The notes below the pieces were generated by a model, which saw nothing but the letters and a program-made list of their open reading frames with translations, did no database searches and had not been told where the DNA came from. A program made the translations under genes and the position numbers. This document shows positions 40,112 through 56,912 of a stretch of DNA of 64,000 nt, piece after piece. The first letter of the stretch is position 1. Each line of letters begins with the position of its first letter. Source of the stretch: Myxococcus virescens (GTDB lineage Bacteria; Myxococcota; Myxococcia; Myxococcales; Myxococcaceae); the NCBI RefSeq assembly GCF_900101905.1, contig NZ_FNAJ01000016.1:1-64000 (forward strand), read 5' to 3'.

Positions 40112-42531
40112 TGGACGCCAACCGCCTCCGGTTCTACATGCTGGCGGACGCGCCGGACTGGGTCACGGAGAGCTCGGTCTCCGCGGGCGAGGTGTGTCTC
40201 TACGACGCGAAGCGCAGGACGCTCCGGCTGGGGAGCCTGGGAGAGAGTCGCACCTTCGATGAAGCGCTCGACCTCGCGGTGCTGGAGCCCAGGCTCGCTC
40301 GCGTACCGGGCGCGGTGGACGCCTTCGGCACGTGGGTATGGTGGGACGACGTGGCCGGGCAGGTGCGCGCGGCGGGCGGAGGCGCTGGCACCACCCTGCG
40401 ATTCGAGCCCGCGCAGGTGGGGTTGTCCGGCGCGGTGACGGACCTGTCGCCTGGAGCTGGCGGCGTCCTCTACCTCGCGGTGGCCCAGCGCGTGGTGGCG
40501 CTCCACCTGCGCAAGGTGTGGTCCGCCGTGGTGTTCCCGGCCGAGGGGATTCCCGCGCACCGCATCGCCGCGGACCCGCGGGGTGGCGCCTATGTCCTGA
40601 GCGGTCCGCCTTCCTTCGCGCCCAACGCACCTCCCGCCGTGCTCGGCCGCGTGGACGGGCAGCCGCTCCCGGACATCCTGTCCATTCCCTCCGGCGCTGG
40701 TTTGTTCCGCCCGATGGAAGAGAACCCGGACCCGCCTCGGCCCCGGGTGCTGGAGAAGCTCGCGTGGCCTGGCGAAGTGCCGGTGGCGCTCGCTTGTGAC
40801 GCCGACGGACGGCTGGCGGTGCTGAGCTGGGTCATGGACCCGGCGCTCGCGGGTGTGCCCCCTGACGCGGCGCACGCGCGGTTGCGGTTTTTCACGGGCC
40901 GCTTCTCCGCGCCCGTCGCCCTCCCGGGCGTGCTGCGGCCCTTCAGTCTTGCCATCCTTCCGGACGGCCGCGCCGCGGTGCTGTCGCTGCTCGACGACGG
41001 CAAGGTGGAGGCGGTGGCCTACGCGCTCCCGGCCGGTGCGTCAGAGGCGATTCCCCAGGGAGACTACTTTCCACTGCCCGGCCATGACGGGGGCCCCTTT
41101 CTCCAAGGGGCACAGCCTCCGCACCACGCCGTCACCCCAGGGCTGGCCCACATGGCGCCAGTGCCGCTTCAGGCCCTGTCGCTGCCCCGGTGCGCCGAGC
41201 GGGGCCGCGCCGCCAACCCGCCGAACCGTCCCTTCGATTCGGGAGACGGGCGCACGGTGTGGCACCGCCTGTACGTGGAGGCGCTGCTGCCCCCACGCAC
41301 CGGGGTGCGCGTCTGGCTCGCCGCCACCGACGAGCCCGTGGCTCCGCCGAGCGCCTCGCCGCACTGGCACGAGCATCGCCTGGGCTTCGTCCCGGAAGCC
41401 CCTGTTCATCCAGACGTCCCACACGGGAGCTGGGTACCGCTGCCGTCGGAGGTGCCGTTCCAACCGGGGATGCTGCCCGTTCCGCCGGCCCCGGGCGAGA
41501 GTGGCCTGTTCACCGTCCTCATCCAGCGCGCCCACGCGAAGGTGCGTGCGCTCGCCGGACGGTACCTGTGGGTGCGGGTGGAGCTGTTCGGCGACGGCCG
41601 CCGGACGCCCGAAGTGGGAGCGCTGCGCGCGTATGCATCGCGCTTCTCCTACGTGGACAACTACCTGCCGTCCCTCTATCGCGAGGAGCTCTTCGGCGAG
41701 GACGCGGACACCGCCGGCCACGCGACTCCCGCGGACTTCCTGGAGCGCTTCCTCGGCATCGTCGAGGGGGTGCTGACGCCCATCGAGGACCGCATCGCCC
41801 ATGCGCACGTGCTCACCGACCCGGGGCACGTGCCTGGTGATTCGCTGGAGTGGCTCGCGAGCTGGGTAGGCCTCTCCTTCGACCCCGTGGTGGGCGAGAG
41901 CCAGCGGCGCGCGATGCTCCGGTCCGCGCCCGCGCTCGCCCGGCGGCGCGGCTGCGTCGAGGGCCTGCGCCTGGCACTGGACCTCGTCACCGACGGCGCG
42001 GTGAACCGAGGCGCCGTGGTGGTGGTGGAGGACTTCCGGCTTCGGCGCACGCTGGCGACCATCCTCGGCGCGGACCTCGCGGACGCGGAGGACCCGTTGC
42101 TGCCGGGCCTGGCCCGGAGCGGGAACTCCTACGTGGGCGACACGCTCTTCCTCGGGGATGAGACGCGCAAGGAGTTCCTGGCCGTCTTCGGGGACGAAAC
42201 GCTGCAGAGCCGGGCGGAGGCGGAGGCGGTGGAGCAGCTCCTGGAGCGGCTGGCACACCGGCTCACGGTGCTGGTGCACCAGGGCACGGACACGCGGACC
42301 CTGGGCCTCATCCGGAAGGTGGCGGAGCAGGAGGCCCCCGCGCACGTGCAGGTCTCCGTCATCACCGCGAGCCGTCCGCTGCTCGTCGGCGTCGCGTCGC
42401 TGGTGGGCGTGGACACCTACGTCGGGCCCGCCCCCGCCCCCACCTCGGTGCGAGTGGGCCACAGCGTGCTGGGGCTCGCGGACGTCATCGAGCGTCCGTC
42501 GAGCCTGGACCCCAGATTGGAAGGAGGTTGA
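40111..42531 (+). CDS. CIS baseplate tail protein (gpI/TIGR02242-like, Afp12 position)
   Basis: 806 residues. The N-terminal 500 residues are beta-rich with repeated AVLxPDGRAAVL-type strands (ALACDADGRLAVLSWVMDPA, SLAILPDGRAAVLSLLDDGK), probably a propeller-like decoration. The C-terminal 280 residues carry the phage tail protein pattern: SYVDNYLPSLYREELFGEDA, DFLERFLGIVEGVLTPIEDR, DSLEWLASWVGLSFDPVVGE and ALARRRGCVEGLRLALDLVT. It is large for the family. It is joined to the baseplate J gene by a one-base overlap and ends where the next gene begins. Confidence 0.85.
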   Translation: MDANRLRFYMLADAPDWVTESSVSAGEVCLYDAKRRTLRLGSLGESRTFDEALDLAVLEPRLARVPGAVDAFGTWVWWDDVAGQVRAAGGGAGTTLRFEPAQVGLSGAVTDLSPGAGGVLYLAVAQRVVALHLRKVWSAVVFPAEGIPAHRIAADPRGGAYVLSGPPSFAPNAPPAVLGRVDGQPLPDILSIPSGAGLFRPMEENPDPPRPRVLEKLAWPGEVPVALACDADGRLAVLSWVMDPALAGVPPDAAHARLRFFTGRFSAPVALPGVLRPFSLAILPDGRAAVLSLLDDGKVEAVAYALPAGASEAIPQGDYFPLPGHDGGPFLQGAQPPHHAVTPGLAHMAPVPLQALSLPRCAERGRAANPPNRPFDSGDGRTVWHRLYVEALLPPRTGVRVWLAATDEPVAPPSASPHWHEHRLGFVPEAPVHPDVPHGSWVPLPSEVPFQPGMLPVPPAPGESGLFTVLIQRAHAKVRALAGRYLWVRVELFGDGRRTPEVGALRAYASRFSYVDNYLPSLYREELFGEDADTAGHATPADFLERFLGIVEGVLTPIEDRIAHAHVLTDPGHVPGDSLEWLASWVGLSFDPVVGESQRRAMLRSAPALARRRGCVEGLRLALDLVTDGAVNRGAVVVVEDFRLRRTLATILGADLADAEDPLLPGLARSGNSYVGDTLFLGDETRKEFLAVFGDETLQSRAEAEAVEQLLERLAHRLTVLVHQGTDTRTLGLIRKVAEQEAPAHVQVSVITASRPLLVGVASLVGVDTYVGPAPAPTSVRVGHSVLGLADVIERPSSLDPRLEGG

Positions 42532-42536
42532 TGACC

Positions 42537-43457
42537 ATGTCGCCCCCGAATGACGCCTTGCTCGACGCAGAGACGCGAGACCGGCTCCACTACGACACCG
42601 GCGTGCTCCTGGACGCGGGAGACTTCACCACCGAGCAGACCTATCACCGAGGCCGGCTCACCCGGGCCCTGGCGTACCTCCACGGCGTCGGGACGGTGGC
42701 CGGGCTCAAGGTGAGTCACCACGAAGGCACCGAGCCGGAGCATGAGGAGCTCCGGGTTTCCGCCGGGCTCGCGTTGGACCCCTTCGGCCGGTTGGTGGAA
42801 GTGCCCACGGACGCGTGTCTCAAGCTGGACCGCTGGTACTGGCAGGAGCCGCTGGCGATGGCCGACTTCGGCGTCTTCACGCCCGCCGAGTACCGGCTGA
42901 GCCCCGATGCCGCGGGATTTCCGCCCACCGGAGTGGTGGCGGACCTCTTCCTGCGTTTCCTCCAGTGCGAGCGCGGCAAGACGCCTGCCTTCGCGGCGGG
43001 GCCCTTCGACGCGATGGACGCCGTGGTCGCCTCGCGCATTCGCGACGGCTACGAGCTGCGACTGGTGCCGCGCTCCACGGCGTATCCCCCTCCGGAGGTC
43101 CCCAAGAGCCCCTTCCCGGACCCCGTGGACGAGCCAGACCCGGTGCAGCGACGCATCAAGCTTCGGCAGGCCATCTTCAACGCCTGGCGAGGCAGCCGCG
43201 AACAGGAGCTGGCGAAGCTGTGGAGCGACACCTTCATCCCGGCCTCGCTGCTGACGGACCCGACCCAGCCCGACCTGAAGATGAGGGATCCCGCGTGGGT
43301 CTTCCTCGCGCGCGTCGTCATCGGCGCAACGGACGTGGAGGACGTGCGCGGCACGGAGGTGCGGCCCACGCGGCAGGGGAATGTCTACGTCGACAATGAC
43401 CTGAGGCCCTTCAGCCTCTCAACCGCCGCGCTCGCCCGGTGGATGGGCGTCTTCTAG
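42537..43457 (+). CDS. CIS protein with shared N-terminal module (A)
   Basis: 306 residues from the ATG at 42537, which sits 9 bases after AGGAGG; an ATG at 42531 overlapping the previous stop is the alternative. Residues 15-80 (TGVLLDAGDFTTEQTYHRGR, LTRALAYLHGVGTVAGLKVS) carry a module that recurs at the start of the next two proteins: short aromatic strand, G-x-L-L/F-x-A-x-D/A-x-x-x-EQ-x-Y/H-x-x-R, then a Leu-rich HG-x-G-x-V-x-GL-x-V turn. The rest is unrecognised. Probably a structural baseplate or fibre-attachment component; no enzymatic motif is seen. Confidence 0.75.
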   Translation: MSPPNDALLDAETRDRLHYDTGVLLDAGDFTTEQTYHRGRLTRALAYLHGVGTVAGLKVSHHEGTEPEHEELRVSAGLALDPFGRLVEVPTDACLKLDRWYWQEPLAMADFGVFTPAEYRLSPDAAGFPPTGVVADLFLRFLQCERGKTPAFAAGPFDAMDAVVASRIRDGYELRLVPRSTAYPPPEVPKSPFPDPVDEPDPVQRRIKLRQAIFNAWRGSREQELAKLWSDTFIPASLLTDPTQPDLKMRDPAWVFLARVVIGATDVEDVRGTEVRPTRQGNVYVDNDLRPFSLSTAALARWMGVF

Positions 43458-43484
43458 GCCCGACTCTCTCGAAGGGGGATAACC

Positions 43485-45338
43485 GTGTTCAACCCAACCA
43501 GTGGACCCGCCCGGGAGAAGCTCACCTGGGAGACGGCACAAGCGCTGGAGACCGCCCGGGCAATGGTGCACGACGACCGGCGCGTGCGCTCCTTCTTCTT
43601 CGACGGGCGCTTCCTCACCGCGAAGGACCTCACCCGGGAGCAGAACTACTTCCTCACGCGGCAGGCCGACCTCTCACGCGCCAATGGCACCGGGGTGATG
43701 CACGGGCTGACCGTCACGCCCAGCCAGGACCGAACGACGCTCACCGTCCGCCTGGGCCATGGGCTGACACCCGGCGGCGAGCTGGTGGTCGTGCCTCGTG
43801 ACTTGACGGGCATCCGCCTGGACGACATCCCGGAGATTCAGCGGCTGGACGCGGCCTTCGGCCTCGCCCCCGTGCCGCGCGAGCTGGCGCGGAGCCGCTC
43901 TGGGTTGTACGTGCTGGTGCTGCGCCCCGTGGAGTACACGGCGAACCCGGTGGCCTCGTACCCCACATCGCTGGGCGCCGCGCGGACCACGCAAGACGGC
44001 GACATCATCGAGGCGGTGGCGCTGACGCTCATCCCCTACCCAGACCCGGTGGGCGGCGGCACCTTCGAGACGCGCCGCAGCCGCGCGGCCCATGAAGTCT
44101 TCGCCGGAGCGGGGATGCGGAACCTCCCCGTGGACGCGCTGCCGCTGGCGATGCTGGCCTTGGACCGAGGCACCCTCCGCTGGCTGGACACCTTCCTGGT
44201 GCGGCGTGAGGTGGGCGCCGAACAACGCAGCGTGGTGGGCTTCGGCATTGCCGCACGGGAGCTGCGTGAAGCCCACGCGCTTCAATATCAGCAACACCTG
44301 AAGGAGGTGCTCCAGGCGCGTCGCGCGGCGGGCCAGAGCGAGCGGTTCCTCGCGAGCGAGCACTTCTTCACGCTGCCCGCCGCGGGGACCCTGCCCGCGG
44401 CGGCCATCGAGGCGGGCAGCCTCACGGAGTTCTACTTCCCGCCCGAAGTGGACGTCGAGCTGACGGTGGTGGCCGAGGACGAGCTCGGCGCCATCCTCGA
44501 CGAGTCCCTGCAACTGCCCCCCATCGACCTCACGCAGACGGGCGAGGCCCTGGAGTCGGTGTCGATCCTGGTGATGGTGCCCGTGGCGCGCCATGGCATG
44601 GCGCAGCGCCTGGAGGGCCTCCGCGAGGTGCTGCGCGCCGCGCCGCTCAAGCTGCGGGCGGCGGCGGTGGGACAGGTGGCGCGGCGGCTGCCCGCGCATG
44701 CCTTGCTGGACCTCACGCGCCGCTGGCAGGTCCAGCCCGTGCCAGAAGCGCCCGTGACAGACCTGGTGGAGGCGGCGTGGAGCGAGCTGCTCTCCGGCTC
44801 GAGGACCCTCTGGTATGCCTGCCGGCGCAGCCTGCCGCACCGCCACTCCGCGGTGGGCCAGCCGCTGCCCGAGCCGGAGGACCACGACGGCGAGCAGCAC
44901 TTCGAGGAGCTCGTGAAGAAGCTCCGGCAGGCGGAGCTCTATGACGAGTTCTCCGCCCTGCCCCAGCGCGGCACCGCCATGGCCATTGGCCAGCTCGTTC
45001 CCGTGCTCAACACGCTGGCCCACGGAACCACGCGGTGGCAGTTCGCGGGCCTGGCCTCCGCCACGCTGCGGCTGGAGCGCCTCCAGCACAAGGAATACAT
45101 GGCCGCGCTCAACCGCTTCCCTGCCACCGTCAAGCAGGGCCTGGCGAGGCTCGAGGCGGAACCCAGCCTCCTGAACGTGCCGCTGGCCACCCTGGCCGCG
45201 TCCTACCGGATGCCAGACATCGGGGCCTACGTGATGACGCTCACCGCCGCGGCCTACGCCACGTTCGTGACGGAGCTGAAGAAGCTGCTGGATGAAGGCG
45301 TGTCGCTCGACGAGGCGTTCCTGGCGCTGCGGAGCTGA
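43485..45338 (+). CDS. CIS protein with shared N-terminal module (B)
   Basis: 617 residues; GTG start with AAGGGGG upstream. Residues 35-95 repeat the module (FFFDGRFLTAKDLTREQNYF, LTRQADLSRANGTGVMHGLT) followed by a beta strand set (VRLGHGLTPGGELVVVPRDL). The central part is helical with conserved Arg/Leu pairs; the C-terminal 200 residues contain long amphipathic helices (GTAMAIGQLVPVLNTLAHGT, YVMTLTAAAYATFVTELKKL) consistent with an extended or coiled-coil structure. No family name is recognised. It lies between the two other module proteins, so they likely assemble together. Confidence 0.75.
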   Translation: MFNPTSGPAREKLTWETAQALETARAMVHDDRRVRSFFFDGRFLTAKDLTREQNYFLTRQADLSRANGTGVMHGLTVTPSQDRTTLTVRLGHGLTPGGELVVVPRDLTGIRLDDIPEIQRLDAAFGLAPVPRELARSRSGLYVLVLRPVEYTANPVASYPTSLGAARTTQDGDIIEAVALTLIPYPDPVGGGTFETRRSRAAHEVFAGAGMRNLPVDALPLAMLALDRGTLRWLDTFLVRREVGAEQRSVVGFGIAARELREAHALQYQQHLKEVLQARRAAGQSERFLASEHFFTLPAAGTLPAAAIEAGSLTEFYFPPEVDVELTVVAEDELGAILDESLQLPPIDLTQTGEALESVSILVMVPVARHGMAQRLEGLREVLRAAPLKLRAAAVGQVARRLPAHALLDLTRRWQVQPVPEAPVTDLVEAAWSELLSGSRTLWYACRRSLPHRHSAVGQPLPEPEDHDGEQHFEELVKKLRQAELYDEFSALPQRGTAMAIGQLVPVLNTLAHGTTRWQFAGLASATLRLERLQHKEYMAALNRFPATVKQGLARLEAEPSLLNVPLATLAASYRMPDIGAYVMTLTAAAYATFVTELKKLLDEGVSLDEAFLALRS

Positions 45339-51639
<6,301 letters not shown>

Positions 51640-51643
<4 letters not shown>

Positions 51644-53613
51644 CGACGTCCTCCCTGCCCCTTCGCACCACGGTCCTCGCGGCGTTGGCCCTCACACAGG
51701 AGGACTCAGGGGATGGAGAGGCCATCGAGCTGCGCTTCCTGCGACAGCACCTGGATGCAACGGGGCGGGACTGGGTCGCTCGCGCTCGGGAGTGCCGCAC
51801 ACGTCCGGGCTCCGAGGATGCTGGACTCGTCATGCTCGGCGAAGTGCTCGGGCTCTCCCTGGTGGAGCTCCTGGCAGTGGCCCTGGTCGCCGCCGTCGAG
51901 CAAGACCCGATGGTGGGCCGAGCCGTCGCGTATCTTCAAGCGCCCGTGGGGGCCTCCCGGCCCACGTTGGGACTGGTTTCCAGCGCGCTGGCGCCGGCCG
52001 CTTCCGGAGGCCAGGAGGCCCTTCTCCTCCTCACCGCCGGAGCGGCCCTGGGCAGCGGGCTGCTGACGCGCCTCCGGGAGGACCTGCCACTGTGTGAGCA
52101 AACGCTGGCCATGCCGCTGCCACTCTTCCTGGCGCTGTCCGGGCACGACGTCACCTGGCCTGGGGCAACGCTCGGCTCGGCCCGCCTCATGGAGGTACCG
52201 CTGCCTCCCTCCCTCATGGATGGCGTGCACCGGCATGCGCGCTTTCTCGCAGGCTCGCCTCGGTCGACGCTCGTGCTGCGCGGCACGTCGGTTTCTGAAA
52301 CCCGCACCGTGGCGGCGGCGGTCGCAATGGCGCTCGGACGCGCCCCCCTCTTCCTCGGAGCAGAGCTACAGCGGGGACTGGGGCCCTTCCTGATTCAGCG
52401 AGGACTGCTTCCCATTCATGTCCACGACCTCGCGCCCGGCGAGCGGAAGGCGCTGCCCAACGTGCCGTACTACGACGGCCCCGTGCTGGCCATCACCGGC
52501 CCCGAGGGCACGCTCGACGCGGCGGACCGCGCGGTGTTGCGCTGGTCCGTTCCACGACCTCCCAGCGAGGAACGGCGGGCCCTGTGGGAGTCCTCTCTGG
52601 GCGCACCAAACCTCGCCGAGGAGCTGGCCCGACGGCACCGTCAGGGAGCAGGTCGGATTGCCCAGCTTGGCCGGCTGGCCCGGCAGAAGGCGGAGCTGGA
52701 CGGACGACAGACACCCGAGCTGCAAGACGTGCTCGCAGCGGCCTGGGAGGCGGAATCCGAGGGCATGAGCACGCTCGCGGAGCCGTTGATGGACGCCATC
52801 CACGACGACGCCATCGTCCTCGTGCCCCAGGTGAAACGAGAGCTGGAGCTTCTCCTGGCGCGGTGCCGCGCTCGGGACGATCTGGTCCACGGCCTGGGCC
52901 CCTCCGCGACGGTGCGCTATCGCTCGGGTGTCCGGGCACTCTTCATGGGCGCGTCGGGCACGGGCAAGACGCTCGCCGCGGGATGGCTGGCCACGAAACT
53001 CGGACTGCCGCTCTACCGCGTGGACTTGGCATCCGTGACGAGCAAGTACATCGGTGAGACGGAGAAGAACCTCTCTCAGGTCTTCGCGCGGGCCGAGCAT
53101 GCAGACCTGGTGCTGCTCTTCGATGAAGCGGACTCGCTCTTCGCCAAGCGCACCGACGTGAAGGACTCGAACGACCGGTTCGCCAACGCCCAGACGAACT
53201 ACCTGCTCCAGCGAATCGAGGCCTTCGACGGCGTGGCCATCCTGACCAGCAACAGCAAGAGCCGCTTCGATTCAGCCTTTACGCGCCGCCTCGATGCCAT
53301 CATCGACTTCACCCTGCCCGGCCCCGCCGAGCGGCGCGCGCTCTGGACCACGCATCTGGGCACGGCGCACGAACTTCCCGCCAAGGAATTGAACCGACTG
53401 GCGGCGACGGCGGACCTGGCCGGAGGGCAGATTCGCAACGTGGTGCTGACGGCCGCGCTCATCGCGCGTGAGGCGGGCCGCGCCATCCAGCCACCGGACA
53501 TCATCGAGGCGCTCGTGCATGAGTACCGGAAGCAGGGCCGCGAGCCCCCCTCCGAGCTCCGCACCGTGCCCCCGGGCTCCGCTGACGGCGCCCGTGACAC
53601 CTGGCGCCGCTAA
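51640..53613 (+). CDS. AAA+ ATPase of the CIS (Afp15/Pvc15-like)
   Basis: 657 residues. The C-terminal AAA module has Walker A GASGTGKT (437-444), Walker B LLFDEADSLF (about 492-501), SNSKSRFDSAFTRRLDAIID (sensor 1 and arginine-finger region) and a lid domain with GGQIRNVVLTAALIAREAGR. The N-terminal half holds a degenerate second ATPase-like domain (TLVLRGTSVSETRTVAAAVA, where the P-loop is lost). In Afp/PVC systems this ATPase helps load cargo or assemble the particle. It overlaps the previous gene by 4 bases and is the last gene of the CIS operon. Confidence 0.92.
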
Positions 53614-53637
53614 CGTGGCACTTCACCTGGCCTACCT

Positions 53638-54345
53638 TCACCTTTTCGATTCTGATTTGCGCACCTTGTACTTCAGCCAGAGCATGTCGCCCTTCCGCAG
53701 CTCGGAGGAGACCAGCTTGAGATGGCGGACCGGGCCCCTTCCCTCGCCCGCATCGAACAGAGAAGGCGTTCCGATGGAACCATCCGCGATGGGCGCCACC
53801 AAGACGCTCAGCTCGTCGATGAGGTCCTCTGCCAGGAAGGAGCCGTTGATCTTCCCACCGCCCTCCAGGAGCAACCGCTTGATGCCGAAGTCCTTTCGGA
53901 GCTTTTCGAGCACCCTCTTCAGGTTCAGCTCCGCCTTGCCGCCAAACAGGTAGGAGACGCCCTTCGATTGGAGGAAGGCCAGGTAGTCGTCAGAGACCTG
54001 CTCCGTGAGAATGGTGATGACGTGCTCGTCATCGATGGAGCCCGACTTCCAGGTGAGCTTGCCCGAGGGGTCCAGCGCGATGGCGTAGGACTCCGCGTCG
54101 CGCCTCGCGATGAAGTCCGTCCTTGGAATCGGCTGGCCTGACTTGCGCACCGGGACCTTCGCCTTCCCCGCGTAGGGCTCCATCGAAATCCGGCCAATCA
54201 TCCAGGCGTCGGCGTCGAACGTCTCCGCCGTCCGCTCGTACTCGGACAGGGTGCGCGACGAGAGCTTCCATCTCGTCGTGACGATGCGCCCATCGATGGA
54301 GGGCACCATGTGGCAAATCACGTACGGGCGCTTCGCTCTGCGCAT
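53638..54345 (-). CDS. RibD-type/dihydrofolate-reductase-like protein
   Basis: 235 residues; ATG with GAGGAG about 8 bases upstream. Motifs of the RibD C-terminal reductase family: RPYVICHMVPSIDGRIVTTR at the start, FDADAWMIGRISMEP, GIKRLLLEGGGKINGSFLAE (nucleotide-binding GGG turn) and IDELSVLVAPIADG. Stand-alone members of this family reduce small NADPH-dependent substrates and are often annotated as dihydrofolate reductase family proteins. The substrate is not known. Converges with the CIS ATPase gene, leaving only 24 bases. Confidence 0.88.
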   Translation of the reverse strand: MRRAKRPYVICHMVPSIDGRIVTTRWKLSSRTLSEYERTAETFDADAWMIGRISMEPYAGKAKVPVRKSGQPIPRTDFIARRDAESYAIALDPSGKLTWKSGSIDDEHVITILTEQVSDDYLAFLQSKGVSYLFGGKAELNLKRVLEKLRKDFGIKRLLLEGGGKINGSFLAEDLIDELSVLVAPIADGSIGTPSLFDAGEGRGPVRHLKLVSSELRKGDMLWLKYKVRKSESKR

Positions 54346-54530
54346 CTGCTGTCTCCTCGGACTCAGGGCCTGGTCGTCAGGGTGACATCTTCCCGACGAG
54401 CCCCTGGGACGGCGCGTTGACGGGCTCGACGGTGAGCCGGCCCCTATTGAACGCCAGAATCGCTCTCACCCCTCCTGCGCCCTTCACGTACGCCAACACC
54501 CGCCGCCTGCCTCCACAACGAATCTCCGGC

Positions 54531-55055
54531 TTAGGCTGATCGAGTACGCAGCCGGCCTTCGTAATCACGCTTACCGATCGGTACACCGCGCGAGCGGAGG
54601 ATGTCGTAGGCAGTGACGGCGTGGAAATGGAAGTTCGGCAGGGAAAACGAGAGAATGAACGTCTCCGACGTGAAGGCGAGCCTCCGCGGCCCGATTTGAA
54701 GGTCCAGGTCCTTGCCCGCGCATGGGTTGACCTCGTCGGGCGTGAACGCCTCTAGCGCCACTTCCGCTTTGCCGATCATCGCCTGCAGGTCGGCGAAAGG
54801 GACCGGTCCGACCAAGGCCGGCGGGGCGAACACACCGGTCTTGAGGGCTTCCACCCCCCACACGGAATGGTGCCATGTGGCTTCGACCTGAAAGTGGAAG
54901 GGCGCCATGTCGTCGAAAAGGCGCGCGTTCACGAAGTCGTTGGGATCAACCCCCGTCTCAGCGCAGTGCTTGGCCGCACGGTCGAGAAAGCCTGCGACGG
55001 CCCTCACCGTCTGCAGGAAGGTGGGCACGCTGAGGTCGTAGAGCGATGTCGTCAT
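54531..55055 (-). CDS. DUF1993 family protein
   Basis: 174 residues from ATG at 55055 (AAGGA upstream), shorter than the open frame to 55118. LYDLSVPTFLQTVRAVAGFL, DRAAKHCAETGVDPNDFVNA, RLFDDMAPFHFQVEATWHHS and LPNFHFHAVTAYDILRSRGV are the standard DUF1993 pattern, a four-helix bundle related to DinB-like proteins with conserved His and Asp/Glu. Function unknown; members are typically small cytoplasmic proteins. It is near full length for the family. Confidence 0.88.
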   Translation of the reverse strand: MTTSLYDLSVPTFLQTVRAVAGFLDRAAKHCAETGVDPNDFVNARLFDDMAPFHFQVEATWHHSVWGVEALKTGVFAPPALVGPVPFADLQAMIGKAEVALEAFTPDEVNPCAGKDLDLQIGPRRLAFTSETFILSFSLPNFHFHAVTAYDILRSRGVPIGKRDYEGRLRTRSA

Positions 55056-55146
55056 CGGCTTTCCTTCGCATTCTGCTGCTCGCGTTTCCGCCTTTTCAGC
55101 ATGCGCCCGAACGACCACGACAACAAGAACCGGGCGTTCGAAGCCC

Positions 55147-56838
55147 TCAGTCCCGCAGCGGACCCTTCGGCGCCGCGTTCCGATTCAGGCTCTGGGGCAG
55201 CAGCCGCTTCTTCTCCCGCTGCTCCTTCAGGACCTTGTCGAGCGCGTCACGGATGTCTTGCGGCAGAGGCTGCCCCGCCACCGCGCTGCACCGGTTCCGG
55301 GTCTCCAGCGGGTCCTCCGTGAGGTCGTAGCACTCGTACTCACGAGGAATGAACCGCGCCGTGGCGACCTCGTCCGTGTTCCCCGCCGCGCCCGCGAAGA
55401 AGCGCGGGTTGTCCGAATAGCAGCTGTACTTCCAGAGCGTGTCTCCCGTGAGTTCGGGGAGGCGGGTGACCACCGTCTCGATGTGCTTGGGCTGGATGAC
55501 GCCCGCGAACGCCTGGCCAGTGAGGTTGTTGGTCATCTGGAGCCCTGACTCGACGTTGTCGTCGGTCATGAAATAGATGGGCTCATGCCGCTCGGCCTCC
55601 CGGCCCAGCACCAGACCGGACAGGTCCCTGCCCACCAGCGGCTGAGCCTCCGAGTGGTCCCGTGCCAGCTCACGCCGGGCCGCATCCGCGTCGATTCCGG
55701 CGAGCCCCAGCAGCGTCGGCACCAGGTCCACGTGCGACGTCACCACCTCCGTCCTCCGGGGCTCCGGAAACAGCCTTGGATTGGAGATGACGCACGGCAC
55801 GTGCAGCGTCTCCTGATAGGCGTTGTACCACTTCTGCATCATGCCGCCGTGAGCCCCGAGCATCTCACCATGGTCGGACGTGAGGACGACGATGGTGTTC
55901 TCGAAGAAGGAAGTTCTCTTGAGATGTTCGTAGACCCGCTGGATGTGTTTACTCACCTCCGCCATGAGGAAGTAATAGAACTGCCGGTACGACGCGGTGT
56001 CGCGCTGCGGCAGGTACATGCGCGGATACGTGTAGACGTAGTCCTTCTGACAGCGCGGCTTGCTTTCGAGCGACTCACCTGCCGTCGGCGACGGGGCCAC
56101 ATCCGGCAGCTTCCCCGCTTGCTGAAGGTCGCTGAACTCGGTGAACCAGGGCAGGCCCGAGAAGACGATGTCGTGCGGATTGACGAAGGAGCTCACGACG
56201 AGCCACGGCGCCGTGTCACCCTTCGCGGCCTGATGCTCCAGGTCGCTCAGCAGCCGACAGACCTGGTCGGCGAAGCCTGGGTCGCGGACTGAGGCATCGT
56301 TCGCTTGTGAAGAGCCATGTGGCTCGGGGCCAATCCAACCGGAAAAGCCGAACTTCTCCAGACGCCCGGCCTGCTCGTACAGGGCGATTCGTTCGGGGTA
56401 GGCGTCGCCGCTCACGTCATTGCTCATGAGCGCCGTCTGCGTCCCCGGCACCAGGATGTCCTCGTCGGAGATGTGCCACTTGCCCCGGTAGTGCGTCTGA
56501 TAGCCGCCCTTCCGGAAGTACTCCCCCAACGTGGGAACGGTGTTGGGCGCAAGCCAGTACATGTCCGGGTCGAACGAGGACTTCCCGATGCCGGGAGTCT
56601 GGCTCACGCCATGAAGCGACGGATATTGCCCCGTGTAGAGCGTGGTGCGGCTGGGCGCGCAGGCCGTGGAGGCCGTGTGGTGCCGGAGGAACTCGATGCC
56701 ATGCTTGCGGAGCTCCTGGCCGACCCGGTCATTCTCGACACGAAACCGACGGGCCTCTTCGTTCTCGTACGGAGGCGGAAATCGTTCCTCGTCCGTGGTG
56801 ATGATGAGGAAGTTGGGGCGCTTGCCAGCAACCGTCAT
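55147..56838 (-). CDS. Sulfatase-family hydrolase
   Basis: 563 residues from ATG at 56838, with AGGAGG about 7 bases upstream (the longer frame has no better start). RPNFLIITTDEERFPPPYEN holds the first metal-binding acidic residues, and STACAPSRTTLYTGQYPSLH contains the C-x-P-S-R formylglycine site (Cys60) that an FGE enzyme must mature. VVLTSDHGEMLGAHGGM is the conserved DHG metal site and YRGKWHISDEDI the GKWH motif. No signal peptide is obvious. The substrate (sulfate ester or phosphonate) cannot be inferred. The C-terminal DLTEDPLETRNR segment is also typical of sulfatases. Confidence 0.92.
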   Translation of the reverse strand: MTVAGKRPNFLIITTDEERFPPPYENEEARRFRVENDRVGQELRKHGIEFLRHHTASTACAPSRTTLYTGQYPSLHGVSQTPGIGKSSFDPDMYWLAPNTVPTLGEYFRKGGYQTHYRGKWHISDEDILVPGTQTALMSNDVSGDAYPERIALYEQAGRLEKFGFSGWIGPEPHGSSQANDASVRDPGFADQVCRLLSDLEHQAAKGDTAPWLVVSSFVNPHDIVFSGLPWFTEFSDLQQAGKLPDVAPSPTAGESLESKPRCQKDYVYTYPRMYLPQRDTASYRQFYYFLMAEVSKHIQRVYEHLKRTSFFENTIVVLTSDHGEMLGAHGGMMQKWYNAYQETLHVPCVISNPRLFPEPRRTEVVTSHVDLVPTLLGLAGIDADAARRELARDHSEAQPLVGRDLSGLVLGREAERHEPIYFMTDDNVESGLQMTNNLTGQAFAGVIQPKHIETVVTRLPELTGDTLWKYSCYSDNPRFFAGAAGNTDEVATARFIPREYECYDLTEDPLETRNRCSAVAGQPLPQDIRDALDKVLKEQREKKRLLPQSLNRNAAPKGPLRD

Positions 56839-56912
56839 GTCACGACCTCCTGATGGGGAACGCAAACTGTAACTCAGAAGGCCGTGACGCATGACCGCCC
56901 CCGCACGACTTT

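Noticed and set aside
54377-54586. 69-residue minus-strand frame after the DUF1993 gene
   Set aside because: It overlaps the DUF1993 C-terminus in another frame, has no ribosome-binding site and matches no known family; there is not enough to call a gene.
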